NCBI GenBank assembly: GCA_910573745.1
Contig: CAJSYI010000014.1
Location: 1 to 64,000 of the forward strand
Reading direction: 5' to 3'
Source of the DNA: Muribaculaceae bacterium
GTDB taxonomy: Bacteria > Bacteroidota > Bacteroidia > Bacteroidales > Muribaculaceae
Length of the DNA: 64,000 nucleotides
Within the stretch, counting starts at the first letter, position 1. Every line of letters begins with the position of its first letter. The notes under the pieces are model-generated. The model was not told where the DNA came from and searched no databases. It was given only the letters and a program-made list of their open reading frames with translations. Positions 44,631 to 54,305 of the stretch are shown piece after piece. A program made the translations under genes and the position numbers.

Positions 44631-45797
44631 TCATTTTGCGGGAAGGCTGGCAGGGATCCATTCCGGAGCCTTGCTGCATTTGAGGTCGTAGCCGTTGGCG
44701 TGGTCGCGGATCGTGTTGCCCGCGCCTTCGTCCATCTTCCAGTAGGCCGCGAGTCCCTGAGCGTCAGGTTCCACGGTGTAGAAATGGAAGGGGGCGTTGA
44801 TTTCCTCCTGGGTCAGCACACGGTTCCATACGCGCAGTTCGCTCATATAGCCGTTGAAGTAGCGGTTGGCGTCGTAGGCGTAGCCGACGTAGAAGCCTCG
44901 GGGGCCGTCCTTTATGTCGCCGGAAGCCGTGTTCCAGTTCACGCTGCCGCGGAAGTTGCCTTTCTGCGTTGAGCCTTTCTGCACACCGTTGAAATAAACC
45001 TTGCATTCGCCGCTCTGCGTGTCGTATGTGAGGGTGAGGAATGTCCATTTCTTGGTGTCGAATGCCCATGCGGGGTCGGTTACGTTGCCGTTGGATGTGG
45101 CAAGCTGGAGCTGGTTGCCCGGTATTCCCGCGTCGCCTATCCTGACGAGGAATTCACCTTCGATGCCCATCACTGTGGCGAGCTGGTTGGGGAAGTCATG
45201 CGGATAGAGCAGGGCCTCCACAGTGATCTGGGTGATTCCTTCGAGCTGCGGGGCCTGTCCGCCCTGGGCGAACACGGCGAAGTTCTCGGTCATGTCGGCC
45301 ACTGTGGATATCAGTGCCGCCTCTTTGATTACGAAATAGTAGGTGTCGTTGCTCAAAGAGCCGAATTCCGATGTCATCACGACGGGAAGCACATATGTCT
45401 TGTCCACGTCGAGATTGCGGAGGTTCGTGAACTTCACGGCTACTTTGCCCGTGGTGTTGGCTCCTGCCGGGATGGTGGCCACGGGGTCGGGGATGGTGTA
45501 GAAGTCAGCCGGGAGCATCACGCATTCGGCATTGTGTATCTTGTTGTAGCTGTCTACGCGGTCGGCGTTTGCCTCGAAGGTGACCTTTATGTCACGGTCT
45601 TCCTTCTTGGCGAGGTTGGCCTCCACGTATCCGGTGGCTTCGGTCATCGACGGCTTGACGTTGACGGTCGAGACTGTCTCTGTCGTCGGCGCGAAGATGG
45701 AATTTCCGGGGGTCTCCATGTCGTCCTGGCATGAAGGGAGGACGGCGAAGGCCAACGCCGCCGCGATGGCTCCGGGGATATGTTTTCTGATATTCAT
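44631..45797 (-). CDS. DUF1735 plus LamG-domain surface lipoprotein (glycan-binding)
   Basis: The 388-residue lipoprotein (LAFAVLPSCQDDM) has an N-terminal DUF1735-like domain (about residues 45-165) and a concanavalin-like LamG domain (about residues 175-370; FLTLTYDTQSGECKVYFNGV and VGYAYDANRYFNGYMSELRV). No catalytic motif is seen. Such proteins in N-glycan loci are surface glycan-binding proteins. It lies 29 bp before the GH18 gene. Binding target is inferred from the locus. Confidence 0.82.
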   Translation of the reverse strand: MNIRKHIPGAIAAALAFAVLPSCQDDMETPGNSIFAPTTETVSTVNVKPSMTEATGYVEANLAKKEDRDIKVTFEANADRVDSYNKIHNAECVMLPADFYTIPDPVATIPAGANTTGKVAVKFTNLRNLDVDKTYVLPVVMTSEFGSLSNDTYYFVIKEAALISTVADMTENFAVFAQGGQAPQLEGITQITVEALLYPHDFPNQLATVMGIEGEFLVRIGDAGIPGNQLQLATSNGNVTDPAWAFDTKKWTFLTLTYDTQSGECKVYFNGVQKGSTQKGNFRGSVNWNTASGDIKDGPRGFYVGYAYDANRYFNGYMSELRVWNRVLTQEEINAPFHFYTVEPDAQGLAAYWKMDEGAGNTIRDHANGYDLKCSKAPEWIPASLPAK

Positions 45798-45820
45798 CTT
45801 GATGGTTCGTTTTTAAGTGT

Positions 45821-46828
45821 TTACTTCGCTGCCGGGTTCAGGGTCTGTATGGCGCCCCGGCATACGGGATAGACAAACTGCGGATTGTAGTAGTCGTCGG
45901 AAAGGTTGTACAGTCCGAGCGCGCACACCGCTCCGTTGCGCGCCCAGCGGGCGGCAGCCCACGAACTGTAGTCGTTGCCCCAATGCCCTGCCGAAGCCTG
46001 GGACTCGTCGAGCACAGGAAGGGCGGCGATTATGGCGAACTTCCCGGCCGGCGCGCCCTGCACGCTGTTGCGGCCTATGATGTATGCGTATTCATGGACG
46101 TTGGTGGCGTTGACGCTCTCCGAGAGGAATACGGTGCCGGCCTGGTCGAGTATTGAGGGGTCGAACAGGTTGGCCGGTATTCCGACGAAGTCGAAGCCTT
46201 TGTCCTCGTTTGCGGCCGCCCACTGCTTGAACGGCTCGATGAAAGCCTTCTGCTCGGCCGCCTCGGCTGCCTTTTCGGCCTCTCCGTATGCGCTCACGTC
46301 GCGTCCGTCGTAGGCGCAGATGATGCGGTCGAAGCCGCCGCCGTTGAAGTGGGACAGGGCGGTCTTCAGCGAGTCGGCCATGAACGCGCTCCATTCGGCC
46401 ACGGGGCTTGCGGGAGTCTCAAGCTCTTTCTTCAGCTCCCATGCCTTGCGGATGGCGGCGTAGTCCACCACGTAGGCGGTCTGCATGCCGGTGTCGGAAC
46501 GCTTGGCGTCGATTTCGTCGAGCGTGCCTTGGCCCATGGCCTCGGGATGGGTGAGCACGAGGACGTCGATGCTGTCAGGCACGGCGGAGACGTGGTCGGC
46601 CTGAGATGCGAACGACGATTTGTTGTCGAACCATGCGTAGACCTTCTTGTGGCCGTTGTCGCGGTATTCCCTTATGTTCTTGAGATATTTGGCATAGAGG
46701 TCGGGATCGGCCTCGGTGATGTTGTCGTAGGTGAGGTCTACGGGTTCGGGGTCGGTCCAGTCGCACGATGTGAGCACCGCGGCTGCCGCCAGCGCGAAAG
46801 CGCCTGTCATTATGATGTTCTTCTTCAT
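45821..46828 (-). CDS. GH18-like lipoprotein lacking the catalytic glutamate
   Basis: The 335-residue lipoprotein (AAAVLTSCDWTD) follows the GH18 barrel pattern of Bacteroides proteins: KVYAWFDNKSSF, DVLVLTHPEAM and GFDRIICAYDGRD near residue 170. In active enzymes the last segment ends DxxxDDE; here the glutamate is missing. It is likely a non-catalytic N-glycan binding protein that replaced its active site. It is encoded 19 bp after SusD and precedes the LamG lipoprotein. Confidence 0.75.
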   Translation of the reverse strand: MKKNIIMTGAFALAAAAVLTSCDWTDPEPVDLTYDNITEADPDLYAKYLKNIREYRDNGHKKVYAWFDNKSSFASQADHVSAVPDSIDVLVLTHPEAMGQGTLDEIDAKRSDTGMQTAYVVDYAAIRKAWELKKELETPASPVAEWSAFMADSLKTALSHFNGGGFDRIICAYDGRDVSAYGEAEKAAEAAEQKAFIEPFKQWAAANEDKGFDFVGIPANLFDPSILDQAGTVFLSESVNATNVHEYAYIIGRNSVQGAPAGKFAIIAALPVLDESQASAGHWGNDYSSWAAARWARNGAVCALGLYNLSDDYYNPQFVYPVCRGAIQTLNPAAK

Positions 46829-46847
46829 TTGAGTCGATGGTTGAAGG

Positions 46848-48422
46848 TTAATAACGTGCCCACCATACTTTCGTGGCCATGTTGTCGGGGCCTCCGAGCA
46901 TGTTGTTGACGGCAGCCGTTACGTTGGCCGAGTTGTTGGTGTACTCCTCCTGTGGATAAGGCATCCGCTGCGGGCCGGCGTTGGAGTCCACGATGCCGCC
47001 CGAACCGTTGTAGGCCACGGGGATGAGCTTCGGGAAACCGGTGCGGCGGTATTCGGCCCAGGCCTCGTTGCCGTTGAAGTAGAGGGCGATCCATTTCTGG
47101 GTGATGATGCGCTCGAGCTTCGTCTGCGCGTCGGCCGATTCGTCCCATTTGATGGTGATGTCGGAAAGCGTGTCGTTGTAGGGGTTCTTGTCCGAGGGGT
47201 CGTGGTAGGCCTGCGGCATCGACGAAGCGTCGGCGATGTAGTCTTCGGCCCCGGCCACTCCCCATTGCTCGAAGCTGAGGCGTATGCCCCGGTTGTAGAA
47301 CTCTTCGGCTGTGCCGCCCATGTTGAAATGGTGGACCGCCGCCCCTTCGGCACGCAGGAACGCCACTTCGGAAGCGGTCATCCAGATGAGGGGGTCGGTG
47401 GCCTTCACGTTGACGCCGCTGAACTTGAATCCCCATGACTGGTCGAACGTGGCCCAGCCCCGGCGCAGGCCGACGTATTCGATTCCGTCCCATGTGGAGG
47501 GGAGGAAATATGCTGCGCGGCGCGGGTCGGAGTATCCGTTCATGTAGCAGATGATGTCGGCTGCGGCATGGGTGTCGCCGCCTGTCAGCGAGCCGTTGTT
47601 GTTGTAGTTGACGGCTGTGTAGAGCGGGTTGGTGATCGATGAGAAGTATTTCCACGTGGCGTTGTCCTCGTTGGTCTCGATCACGCCGTCGGCAACGGCC
47701 TCCTCGGCGTATTGCCTGGCTTTGGCCGGGGACACGTTGGAGATGCGCATGGCGAGACGGAGCTTGAGCGAGTTGCCGAAGCGTATCCATTTGGCGGGGT
47801 CGCCGGAATACACGTAGTCGGCGGTCGGCGTCAGCGACATTCCGACATTCTCGTGGAGCGTCTTGATGGCTTCTCCGAGTTCTTTGAAGAATGAGTCATA
47901 GACGGTCTCCTGGGAGTCGTAGGGCACGGCGAGGTCGCTCGACGTTCCGATCGCGCTGTATGGGATCGGGCCGTAGCAGTCGGTTACGCGGCTCATAGCG
48001 GCCACCTTTATTATCGTGGCTATCGCCAGCGGGACAGGATTTCCTGTGTTCTGGCATATCGCCTCGATCTGTCCGAGGTTGGCGTAGAGCGTGGGGATGA
48101 TACGGTCTGACTTCAGGAACACCCGGCTCCAGTCGTTTTTCTGGTTGTAGCGCGCGAAGCTTTCGGCGAAACCGGCGTTGGAGTCGGAATAATATCCTCC
48201 GAGCGGGCCTCCGAGGAGCGCGTCGGTGAACTGGAGCGTGTTGACGTCGGACGAAACCACGCAGCTTGCCACGTTGTTGAGCTGCGAGCCGAGGGCATAG
48301 TCGTCGGCTGTGAGGTCGCCCGGCTCGTAGGGGTTCGAGTTTATGTTCTCGAAATCGCCTGTGCATGCCGTGGCCGCGAAAGCCAAGGCAGCTATGAATA
48401 ACTTATTTATGTTTCTGTTCAT
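46848..48422 (-). CDS. SusD-like surface glycan-binding lipoprotein
   Basis: The 524-residue lipoprotein (ALAFAATACTGDFENINSNP) is of the SusD-like type with TPR helices. Motifs include TDALLGGPLGGYYSD, VTDCYGPIPYSAIG near residue 150 and KWIRFGNSLKLRLAMRIS near residue 213. It forms the lid on the SusC channel encoded 12 bp upstream. The ligand is probably an N-glycan by locus context. Confidence 0.92.
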   Translation of the reverse strand: MNRNINKLFIAALAFAATACTGDFENINSNPYEPGDLTADDYALGSQLNNVASCVVSSDVNTLQFTDALLGGPLGGYYSDSNAGFAESFARYNQKNDWSRVFLKSDRIIPTLYANLGQIEAICQNTGNPVPLAIATIIKVAAMSRVTDCYGPIPYSAIGTSSDLAVPYDSQETVYDSFFKELGEAIKTLHENVGMSLTPTADYVYSGDPAKWIRFGNSLKLRLAMRISNVSPAKARQYAEEAVADGVIETNEDNATWKYFSSITNPLYTAVNYNNNGSLTGGDTHAAADIICYMNGYSDPRRAAYFLPSTWDGIEYVGLRRGWATFDQSWGFKFSGVNVKATDPLIWMTASEVAFLRAEGAAVHHFNMGGTAEEFYNRGIRLSFEQWGVAGAEDYIADASSMPQAYHDPSDKNPYNDTLSDITIKWDESADAQTKLERIITQKWIALYFNGNEAWAEYRRTGFPKLIPVAYNGSGGIVDSNAGPQRMPYPQEEYTNNSANVTAAVNNMLGGPDNMATKVWWARY

Positions 48423-48434
48423 TTCCGGGGCTTT

Positions 48435-51400
48435 TTAGAAAGTGAAGTTGAGGTTGAAGCCGAGGTTGCGCATCGAAGGCATCATGAAGTAGTCGATGCC
48501 CTGGTAGTAGTTGTCGGTCGTCGCCACGGATTCAGGGTCGAAAGGAGCCTTGTTGTAGATCATCCAGAGGTTGCGGCCCACGAACGACACCTTGATGTCG
48601 CATACGTTCTTGAGCCAGCGGCGCGGGATGGTGTAGCTGAACGTTACTTCCCCGAGGCGTACGTTTGTAGCGTCGTAGATGTAGTACTGAGGCACGGCTG
48701 TGCCGCCGGCCACGATGGAATACCACATCTGCGGGCTGACGAGGTCGCCGTTGTTGATCGAGACGAAGCCGTTGTCGCGTGCGTTGGCTGAGTTCTCGCT
48801 GACGCCGTAGTAGTCGAGGATGGCCTGTGTGCGGGAGAACACCTTGCCGCCGAGGCGCGCGTTGATCATGAAGCTGAGGCCGAAGTTCTTCCATGCGAAG
48901 GAGTTGTTCCATGCGATGTTGCCTGCGGGAAGCACGCTTCCGAGCTTGATGTAGTCTTCCTTGTCCTGGATGGCAGTGGTGGCCACCGACTGCGTCGGGT
49001 CTACGTATATGTTGCCGTTGGAGTCGCGGATGAGGTCGATGGTGGAGTATATGTCGCCCATCGTGCCTCCTTTCTTCAGCAGGAACCGGGTGGATCCGAG
49101 GCCGCCCATGTCGAGCACGTCCATCGAGAACCTCTCGCCGGTAACCGGGTTCACGGCGTTGTCGGCGAGTTCGGTCACTTTGTTCCGGTTGAACGAATAA
49201 GTCAGTCCGGAACGCCAGAAGAAGTCGCCCCATGAGTGCTGGTAGGCGAGCGCGAACTCCATGCCCCAGTTCCTTACCGAACCGGTCTGTATGAATATCT
49301 TGGAATACTGGCTCACGGGCAGGTTGGGGTTGAACGTCTGGTTGGCGGTGTTGGCCAGATAGAACGTTGCGTCGAAGCTTATGTCGTTGATGAGCTTGAA
49401 GTTCATGCCGACTTCCACGGAGTTGGTGCGTTCGGGCTTGAGGTCGTACATCGGGTACTGCGTCAGCACGCTCCATGACTGCGTGCCGGGATTCCATTCA
49501 TAGCGCGGGTTGGCGATGTAGCGGTTGAACGCGGAACCCACGGAGGCGAAGCTGGCGCGTATCTTCCAGAGCTGCATGATGTCGTTGATGCCGGGGAAGA
49601 AGTTGTTCATCAGCACGGAGAGTCCCACAGAGGGATAGAAGAAGCTTGACTTCCTGGAGTTGGGGCCGGCGAGCTGTGAAGGCCAGTCGTTGCGTCCGGT
49701 GAGGGTGAGGTAGTAGGTGCCTTTGAAGCCCACGTCGGCAGAGGCGTAGAGCGACTGCGTCTGCTCGTGCCATCCGGTCTGCATTGCGGTCAGGTGGGGC
49801 GTGGAAAGGTTCTGGATCGCGAAGAAGTTGGCGAGTCCGACTGGCACGTCCTTGAATTTCTCGGAGCCGTCGGCGATGGGGCCGCTCACGGCATCGTCGT
49901 CATACCGCATGTCGGAAATGGAGCCGCCGAAGTTTGCCTGCACGCTCCAGTCGTCGCCGAACGCCTTGTTGAAGCTGAGGAGGAAGTCGGCGAATACCTG
50001 CTTCTCGTTGCTTTTGGTGATTCCGTATGCACCGCGGCTGGAACCTCCGGTTATCTCGTCGTTGGTGGTGGCGTAGTATTTCTGCGTGTAGTCGTTGTAT
50101 GAGTCGTCGAGGCGGACGCGTCCGGTGAGCGTAAGGCAGTCGAGGATCTTGTAGCTGAGGCTTGCGCCCACGGTGTAGCGGTTCTTCTTGTTCTCGCGGA
50201 GGTTGCGGTAGTTGACCCAATACGGGTTCTGCACCTGCATCCCGTAGTCGCCCACGGGCCAGTACTGCGTGTTGAGCTTGCGCTCGGCGTTGTAGTGCTC
50301 GTAGGACGTTACGTCGTCCCAGGAGTTTCCGCGCGGATAGAGGAGCGCGCCTACGAGCGGGTTGCCGGCCACGCCTTGGTTGACCATGTTTCGGTCCGTC
50401 TGGCGCACGTATCCTGCGTTGAGGTCGAGGGTCATCCTGTCGTTGAGGAACGACGATGTGTTGCGTATGTTGAAGTTGTAGCGGTCATAGCGGTTGTTGG
50501 GCGTTATGCCGAGCGAGTTGACCGCAGCCACTGAAGCGTAGGTCTGGTTCTTTTCGTTGCCCGTGGAAATGGTTACCGACTGCGTGGATACGAACCCGGT
50601 CTGGAAATAGTCGTTTCCGGGCTGGTAGTTGTATGAGTTGTACGAAGAGAGCGGTGCGCCCCACGACATGTTGCTCGTGGGCACGAACTCGCCGTTGATG
50701 CCCGTCCCGTAGCGGTTCTGGAGCTTGTGCATGACGAGCGCGCGGTCCCACTGCAGTGAGCTGTTGTATGTAACCTTTGTCTTTCCGGCCTGTCCCTTCT
50801 TTGTGGTGATGACGATTGCGCCGTTGGCCGCTTCCGAACCGTAGAGGGCCGCAGCCGCCGCGCCTGTGAGCACCGACATCGACTCGATGTCTTCGGGGTT
50901 GAGGTCGGCTATAGGCTCTGTCGCTCCCTGCGAGCCGAATTCCGTGAAGTCGCCGTTGTTGGCCGAGCGCATCGGCATGCCGTCAACGACGTAGAGGGCG
51001 TTGGACGACTGCATGATCGACTTCGTGCCTCGCATGACCACTTTCGATATGCCGCCGACACCCGATGATGATGCGTTGATGTTGACGCCTGCCACCTTGC
51101 CGGCCAGTCCGTTGATGAAGTTGGCGTCCTTGTTTTCGGTGAGAGCGTCTCCTTTGATCTGCTGCACGTTGTAGGACAGCGACTTCTGCTCTCGTTTGAT
51201 GCCGAGGGCCGTAACCACCACTTCGTCGAGCGTCTCGGCGTCCTCGTACATCACGACGTTGTAGGCGGTGCGTCCCGCGCTCACTGTCTCCTCGATGGTC
51301 TTGTAGCCGATGTAGGAGAATTTCAGCACGTCGCCGGGCTTGGCGTTCAAGGAGAAAGCTCCGTCAAGGTCGGTTGAAGCACCTGTCGCAGTGCCTTTGA

Positions 51401-51593
51401 CGGCTACCGTGACTCCGATCAGGGGCTCGCCGGCCACGTCGGTTACTACGCCGCTGACCGATAAGGTCTCCTGCGCGTAAGCCTGTGCCATCCATAGAAA
51501 AATCGCTGACAGAAGAACCGATATGCGCATTGCAGACGCATAGCGCCTTAACCGGCACGGGGGGGTTCCTGCCATTCCTGTTGATTTTGGCAT
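48435..51593 (-). CDS. SusC-like TonB-dependent outer-membrane transporter
   Basis: The product is 1052 residues. A signal peptide (ISVLLSAIFLWMAQAYAQ) is followed by a carboxypeptidase-like domain (VSGVVTDVAGEPLIGVTVAV), the TonB-box region DEVVVTALGIKREQKSLSY, a plug domain (ALYVVDGMPM) and a 22-strand barrel ending in aromatic FNLNFTF. It imports oligosaccharide released by the GH18 enzyme. The start may be 51593 or an internal ATG at 51530 (MRISVLL), where the signal peptide is shorter; a G7 tract at 51559-51565 lies between. It is the first gene of the locus. Confidence 0.92.
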   Translation of the reverse strand: MPKSTGMAGTPPCRLRRYASAMRISVLLSAIFLWMAQAYAQETLSVSGVVTDVAGEPLIGVTVAVKGTATGASTDLDGAFSLNAKPGDVLKFSYIGYKTIEETVSAGRTAYNVVMYEDAETLDEVVVTALGIKREQKSLSYNVQQIKGDALTENKDANFINGLAGKVAGVNINASSSGVGGISKVVMRGTKSIMQSSNALYVVDGMPMRSANNGDFTEFGSQGATEPIADLNPEDIESMSVLTGAAAAALYGSEAANGAIVITTKKGQAGKTKVTYNSSLQWDRALVMHKLQNRYGTGINGEFVPTSNMSWGAPLSSYNSYNYQPGNDYFQTGFVSTQSVTISTGNEKNQTYASVAAVNSLGITPNNRYDRYNFNIRNTSSFLNDRMTLDLNAGYVRQTDRNMVNQGVAGNPLVGALLYPRGNSWDDVTSYEHYNAERKLNTQYWPVGDYGMQVQNPYWVNYRNLRENKKNRYTVGASLSYKILDCLTLTGRVRLDDSYNDYTQKYYATTNDEITGGSSRGAYGITKSNEKQVFADFLLSFNKAFGDDWSVQANFGGSISDMRYDDDAVSGPIADGSEKFKDVPVGLANFFAIQNLSTPHLTAMQTGWHEQTQSLYASADVGFKGTYYLTLTGRNDWPSQLAGPNSRKSSFFYPSVGLSVLMNNFFPGINDIMQLWKIRASFASVGSAFNRYIANPRYEWNPGTQSWSVLTQYPMYDLKPERTNSVEVGMNFKLINDISFDATFYLANTANQTFNPNLPVSQYSKIFIQTGSVRNWGMEFALAYQHSWGDFFWRSGLTYSFNRNKVTELADNAVNPVTGERFSMDVLDMGGLGSTRFLLKKGGTMGDIYSTIDLIRDSNGNIYVDPTQSVATTAIQDKEDYIKLGSVLPAGNIAWNNSFAWKNFGLSFMINARLGGKVFSRTQAILDYYGVSENSANARDNGFVSINNGDLVSPQMWYSIVAGGTAVPQYYIYDATNVRLGEVTFSYTIPRRWLKNVCDIKVSFVGRNLWMIYNKAPFDPESVATTDNYYQGIDYFMMPSMRNLGFNLNFTF

Positions 51594-51778
51594 GTTAGGA
51601 ATAAATTTAATTGGGTTGGTTATTGATTTATTGATTTGAAATCATACATGTATGGCTGCATGGGCGTGTGTGTCCTGACGCCATGCTTCTGTTGGAAAAC
51701 TCAGAGTATTGATGTTTCAGACAAGATGCTTCCATGTCATAGTGATTGTCATATACGCTCCGTGATTTTTCTGGGGTG

Positions 51779-51809
51779 CAAAATTACACCTTTCCTCCTG
51801 AACGTCAAA
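51779..51809 (-). promoter_or_regulatory. promoter of the N-glycan utilisation operon
   Basis: Read leftward: TTTG (51806-51809), 19 bp, then TAATTTTG (51779-51786), a full Bacteroidales promoter. It leaves a leader of about 180 nt before susC. Confidence 0.68.
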
Positions 51810-51811
51810 AT

Positions 51812-51840
51812 ATTTTCCGGAAAATTCGCACAAATTTGTG
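51812..51840. promoter_or_regulatory. two perfect palindromes just upstream of the susC promoter
   Basis: ATTTTCCGGAAAAT (51812-51825) and CACAAATTTGTG (51829-51840) sit directly upstream of the -33 element, the position of an activator site. No regulator of this locus is encoded in the window. Confidence 0.5.
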
Positions 51841-51908
51841 TTAATTCACGAATGTCCCCCGGATTCAGAGCATGTCTCTATCGAATCGCGTGTCGAATCG
51901 CGGAAGAG

Positions 51909-53411
51909 TCAGAAAAAGGAAAGCTGGGTTGCAGTCGATATCCTTGGCTTGGGAGGTCGAGTGTAGTCTGCTTCATCGAACGCCCCGGTATCGACCACGC
52001 ATTTGGCCAGTTGCTTCACCAGTTCCACCGCTACGGAATTCCCTATCAGCTTCATCCACCGTGCCCTTGACTCCGGAAGCCTGAAGTCTGACGGGAATCC
52101 TTGTATTGCGCAGGCTTCCTCTTTTGTGATGCGCCGGAAATTGCCTTTTTCATATACTTCACGGATGAAGTTGGCTTTGTATTCCTCTGCGGTTGTGCCG
52201 CTGATCGTTATGTCCGTTATGAAATCGTTGGTGTCGCTTGCCACCAAAGTCGGATACACGCGTGCAGTAGGCAGGAAAACCCTGTTTATCCCGTTCAGTC
52301 CGGTGCTTATTTTTGTGTTCTTGAAATCGTAGCGTACTTCCGTGCATTGGGCGATGCCTTTTGAGCATAGCTCATCCATCATCTCTACCGCTTTTATTTT
52401 TAGGATTTTCAATTGACGGTCGGCTTTCAGTGTGTCGATACAGATATGGTTAAGGTCATGCTTTTGCAGGAGGTCGTTGTAAGCGGCCTCCGTTTCCAGC
52501 TTTTTGCGGTTGATGCGGAATCTGTACTGTTCCTCTTTCAGAATCCCTTTCTCCACCAGCCCTCCGATGTCTTTTATGGTTATGCTTGGGTCAAGACTCT
52601 GCAGATGGGCTATGGACAGAGGGTTTCCGTCAAGGTTTCCGTAGATTCTCTTTCTCCTGTTGGCCAAGAGCAGAAGACAGATTCCTTTTTCTTTGTCGGT
52701 GGTTTCCGTTATGTCCCACGAATGTATGGTGGTGGCTCCGTTCCTTAGGTCGTTGAACAGGAAATAATCGTTAAGCCCGTCGTCGTTGGCCGAAAGGCTT
52801 TGCTTTCCGGATTTCCGGCTCGATGCGGCTGCAAACGGATATGCGTCTGAAACGGGACTTGAGGATTTTCGCTTTTCAGGCAGACTGAATCTTCGTGCGT
52901 GGAGTTCCTCTTTGAAGCCTATTATGTAGATGCGTATCCGGTTTTGCGGCACTCCGTAGTCGAATGCATTCAGCAGATGGCATTGGGCATGGAACCCTGC
53001 ATCCTTTATTGTATCCATGATGTAGGCGAGAGCTTCTTTGTTGCGCGGGTCGGCCAGCCCTTTCACGTTTTCAAAGATGAAAGCCTTGGGCTGCGATTTT
53101 TTCAGCAGGAAAAGCGCATCGTTCCATAGCTGCCCGCGCGAGTCGTCAAACCCGAGGTTTTTCCCCGCAATGGACCAGCTCTGACAAGGCACCCCGCCGA
53201 CAAGGAAGTCATGGGAGGGCAAATCTGAAATGCAGCAGATGTCTCCGAGGTTTGATGTCGGAGATTCGTTGTGGTTGTCGCAATAGGCACTTATGGCATC
53301 CGGTGCTATTTCGCTGAAGCCTAAGCATCTGCCGCCTGCCTGCTCCAAGGCGAGCCGGAATCCTCCTATTCCGGCGAAGAGATCGATGAACGTAAACTTG
53401 TCGTGCTTCAT
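51909..53411 (-). CDS. DNA cytosine-5 methyltransferase of a type II system
   Basis: The 500-residue protein has the m5C methyltransferase motifs in order: FIDLFAGIGGFRLALEQAG (motif I, SAM site), GGVPCQSWSIAG (motif IV, catalytic cysteine near residue 78), FIFENVKGL (VI), QNRIRIYIIGF (VIII) and KLIGNSVAVELVKQLA (X). A large variable region between VIII and X (about residues 185-430) holds target recognition. The start at 53411 follows from the 4-bp overlap ATGA with the endonuclease gene; the longer frame to 53609 is not needed. Confidence 0.92.
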   Translation of the reverse strand: MKHDKFTFIDLFAGIGGFRLALEQAGGRCLGFSEIAPDAISAYCDNHNESPTSNLGDICCISDLPSHDFLVGGVPCQSWSIAGKNLGFDDSRGQLWNDALFLLKKSQPKAFIFENVKGLADPRNKEALAYIMDTIKDAGFHAQCHLLNAFDYGVPQNRIRIYIIGFKEELHARRFSLPEKRKSSSPVSDAYPFAAASSRKSGKQSLSANDDGLNDYFLFNDLRNGATTIHSWDITETTDKEKGICLLLLANRRKRIYGNLDGNPLSIAHLQSLDPSITIKDIGGLVEKGILKEEQYRFRINRKKLETEAAYNDLLQKHDLNHICIDTLKADRQLKILKIKAVEMMDELCSKGIAQCTEVRYDFKNTKISTGLNGINRVFLPTARVYPTLVASDTNDFITDITISGTTAEEYKANFIREVYEKGNFRRITKEEACAIQGFPSDFRLPESRARWMKLIGNSVAVELVKQLAKCVVDTGAFDEADYTRPPKPRISTATQLSFF

Positions 53412-54253
53412 TTCAGTAAAGAGTCGTTCGTCTCTGTCAGACAGTTTTCCGGATTGATGTTGAGATATTCCTTGTAGATGGTCTCTTTGTATTTTGCCCC
53501 TAATTTGTTGATTTCGGATATGAACAGTCTGTAAGTGCCTTTTCCTCCCAGAAAGTCCCATAATTCTTCTCCTATGAGAAGGCTTTTGTCGTTGTCTATG
53601 TCGAACCATCTTTTGGGGAAAGGCCAGGCATAGTCTTTTCTTTCGCCATAGGGATTGTAGACCAATGCATAGAAGGCCTCTTTGACAGGCTTGTTGTCCA
53701 TTGCCATCAGTTTCAGCATTTTTTCTTTGCTTACCTTCGTCTGGTCGCTGTTGGGGAGCGGAGCTTTGAGTTCAAAAGCGAACCGATCGCCTGTGCGTTT
53801 GTCTATGGCGAGCAGATCGCATACAACTTTGACTGGAATGGGGTTGCCTTCCCCTTCCAGAACATATTTAAGGTCGTTTTCCCAGTCGGGTTTCCGTTTC
53901 TTTGTTTTTGCAGTGCTGTGGTCTTCGGAATTAAGAATCTCCTGAATCCTTTTCAGGCGGCCGTCCCTTATGCTGCCTTCTATGCTGGCTCCAAGGATGC
54001 ATTCACCGAGATTGGCGGTTGCGACCACTTTTGCCAGCCTTTCCCATGCCTTGCCGAACGGGGTTACGAACCTCCTTTCGAAGTGGGAGCCTTTGAATAT
54101 TTCGTCAGGCACCAAAGTTGCATATAACGGCTTTTTGGCGTGGTGTTCTTCTGGTATGAAAGGGTCTGACACGAGCACACGGGTCATGACGGAGTCCATC
54201 ATTTCCGTGATGACCTGTTTGATGCCTTCTTTTATGAGATTCCCTGATTCCAT
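53408..54253 (-). CDS. type II restriction endonuclease, TdeIII-like
   Basis: From MESGNLIKEG the product is 281 residues. FAFELKAPLPN (near residue 168), preceded by VVCDLLAID, gives a PD-(D/E)xK nuclease site. GSHFERRFVTPFGKAWERLA and the general layout resemble the TdeIII family (GGNCC cutters as I recall). The pairing with the overlapping cytosine methyltransferase supports a type II system. The predicted transcription start (about 54268) lies inside the longer open frame to 54304, so the shorter start is right. Recognition sequence is unproven. Confidence 0.72.
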   Translation of the reverse strand: MESGNLIKEGIKQVITEMMDSVMTRVLVSDPFIPEEHHAKKPLYATLVPDEIFKGSHFERRFVTPFGKAWERLAKVVATANLGECILGASIEGSIRDGRLKRIQEILNSEDHSTAKTKKRKPDWENDLKYVLEGEGNPIPVKVVCDLLAIDKRTGDRFAFELKAPLPNSDQTKVSKEKMLKLMAMDNKPVKEAFYALVYNPYGERKDYAWPFPKRWFDIDNDKSLLIGEELWDFLGGKGTYRLFISEINKLGAKYKETIYKEYLNINPENCLTETNDSLLK

Positions 54254-54274
54254 GTTGCTGTTTTTTGGCGGCTG

Positions 54275-54305
54275 CAAAGTTAGCCATAATTTCCAAACAC
54301 ACAAA
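54275..54305 (-). promoter_or_regulatory. promoter of the restriction-modification operon
   Basis: Read leftward: TTTG (54302-54305), 19 bp, then TAACTTTG (54275-54282). The TTTG box lies in the T-run of the preceding terminator. Confidence 0.6.

Noticed and set aside
51559..51565. G7 tract near the susC start as a phase-variation site
   Set aside because: A start codon downstream at 51530 gives a complete signal peptide, so a change in tract length need not affect the protein.
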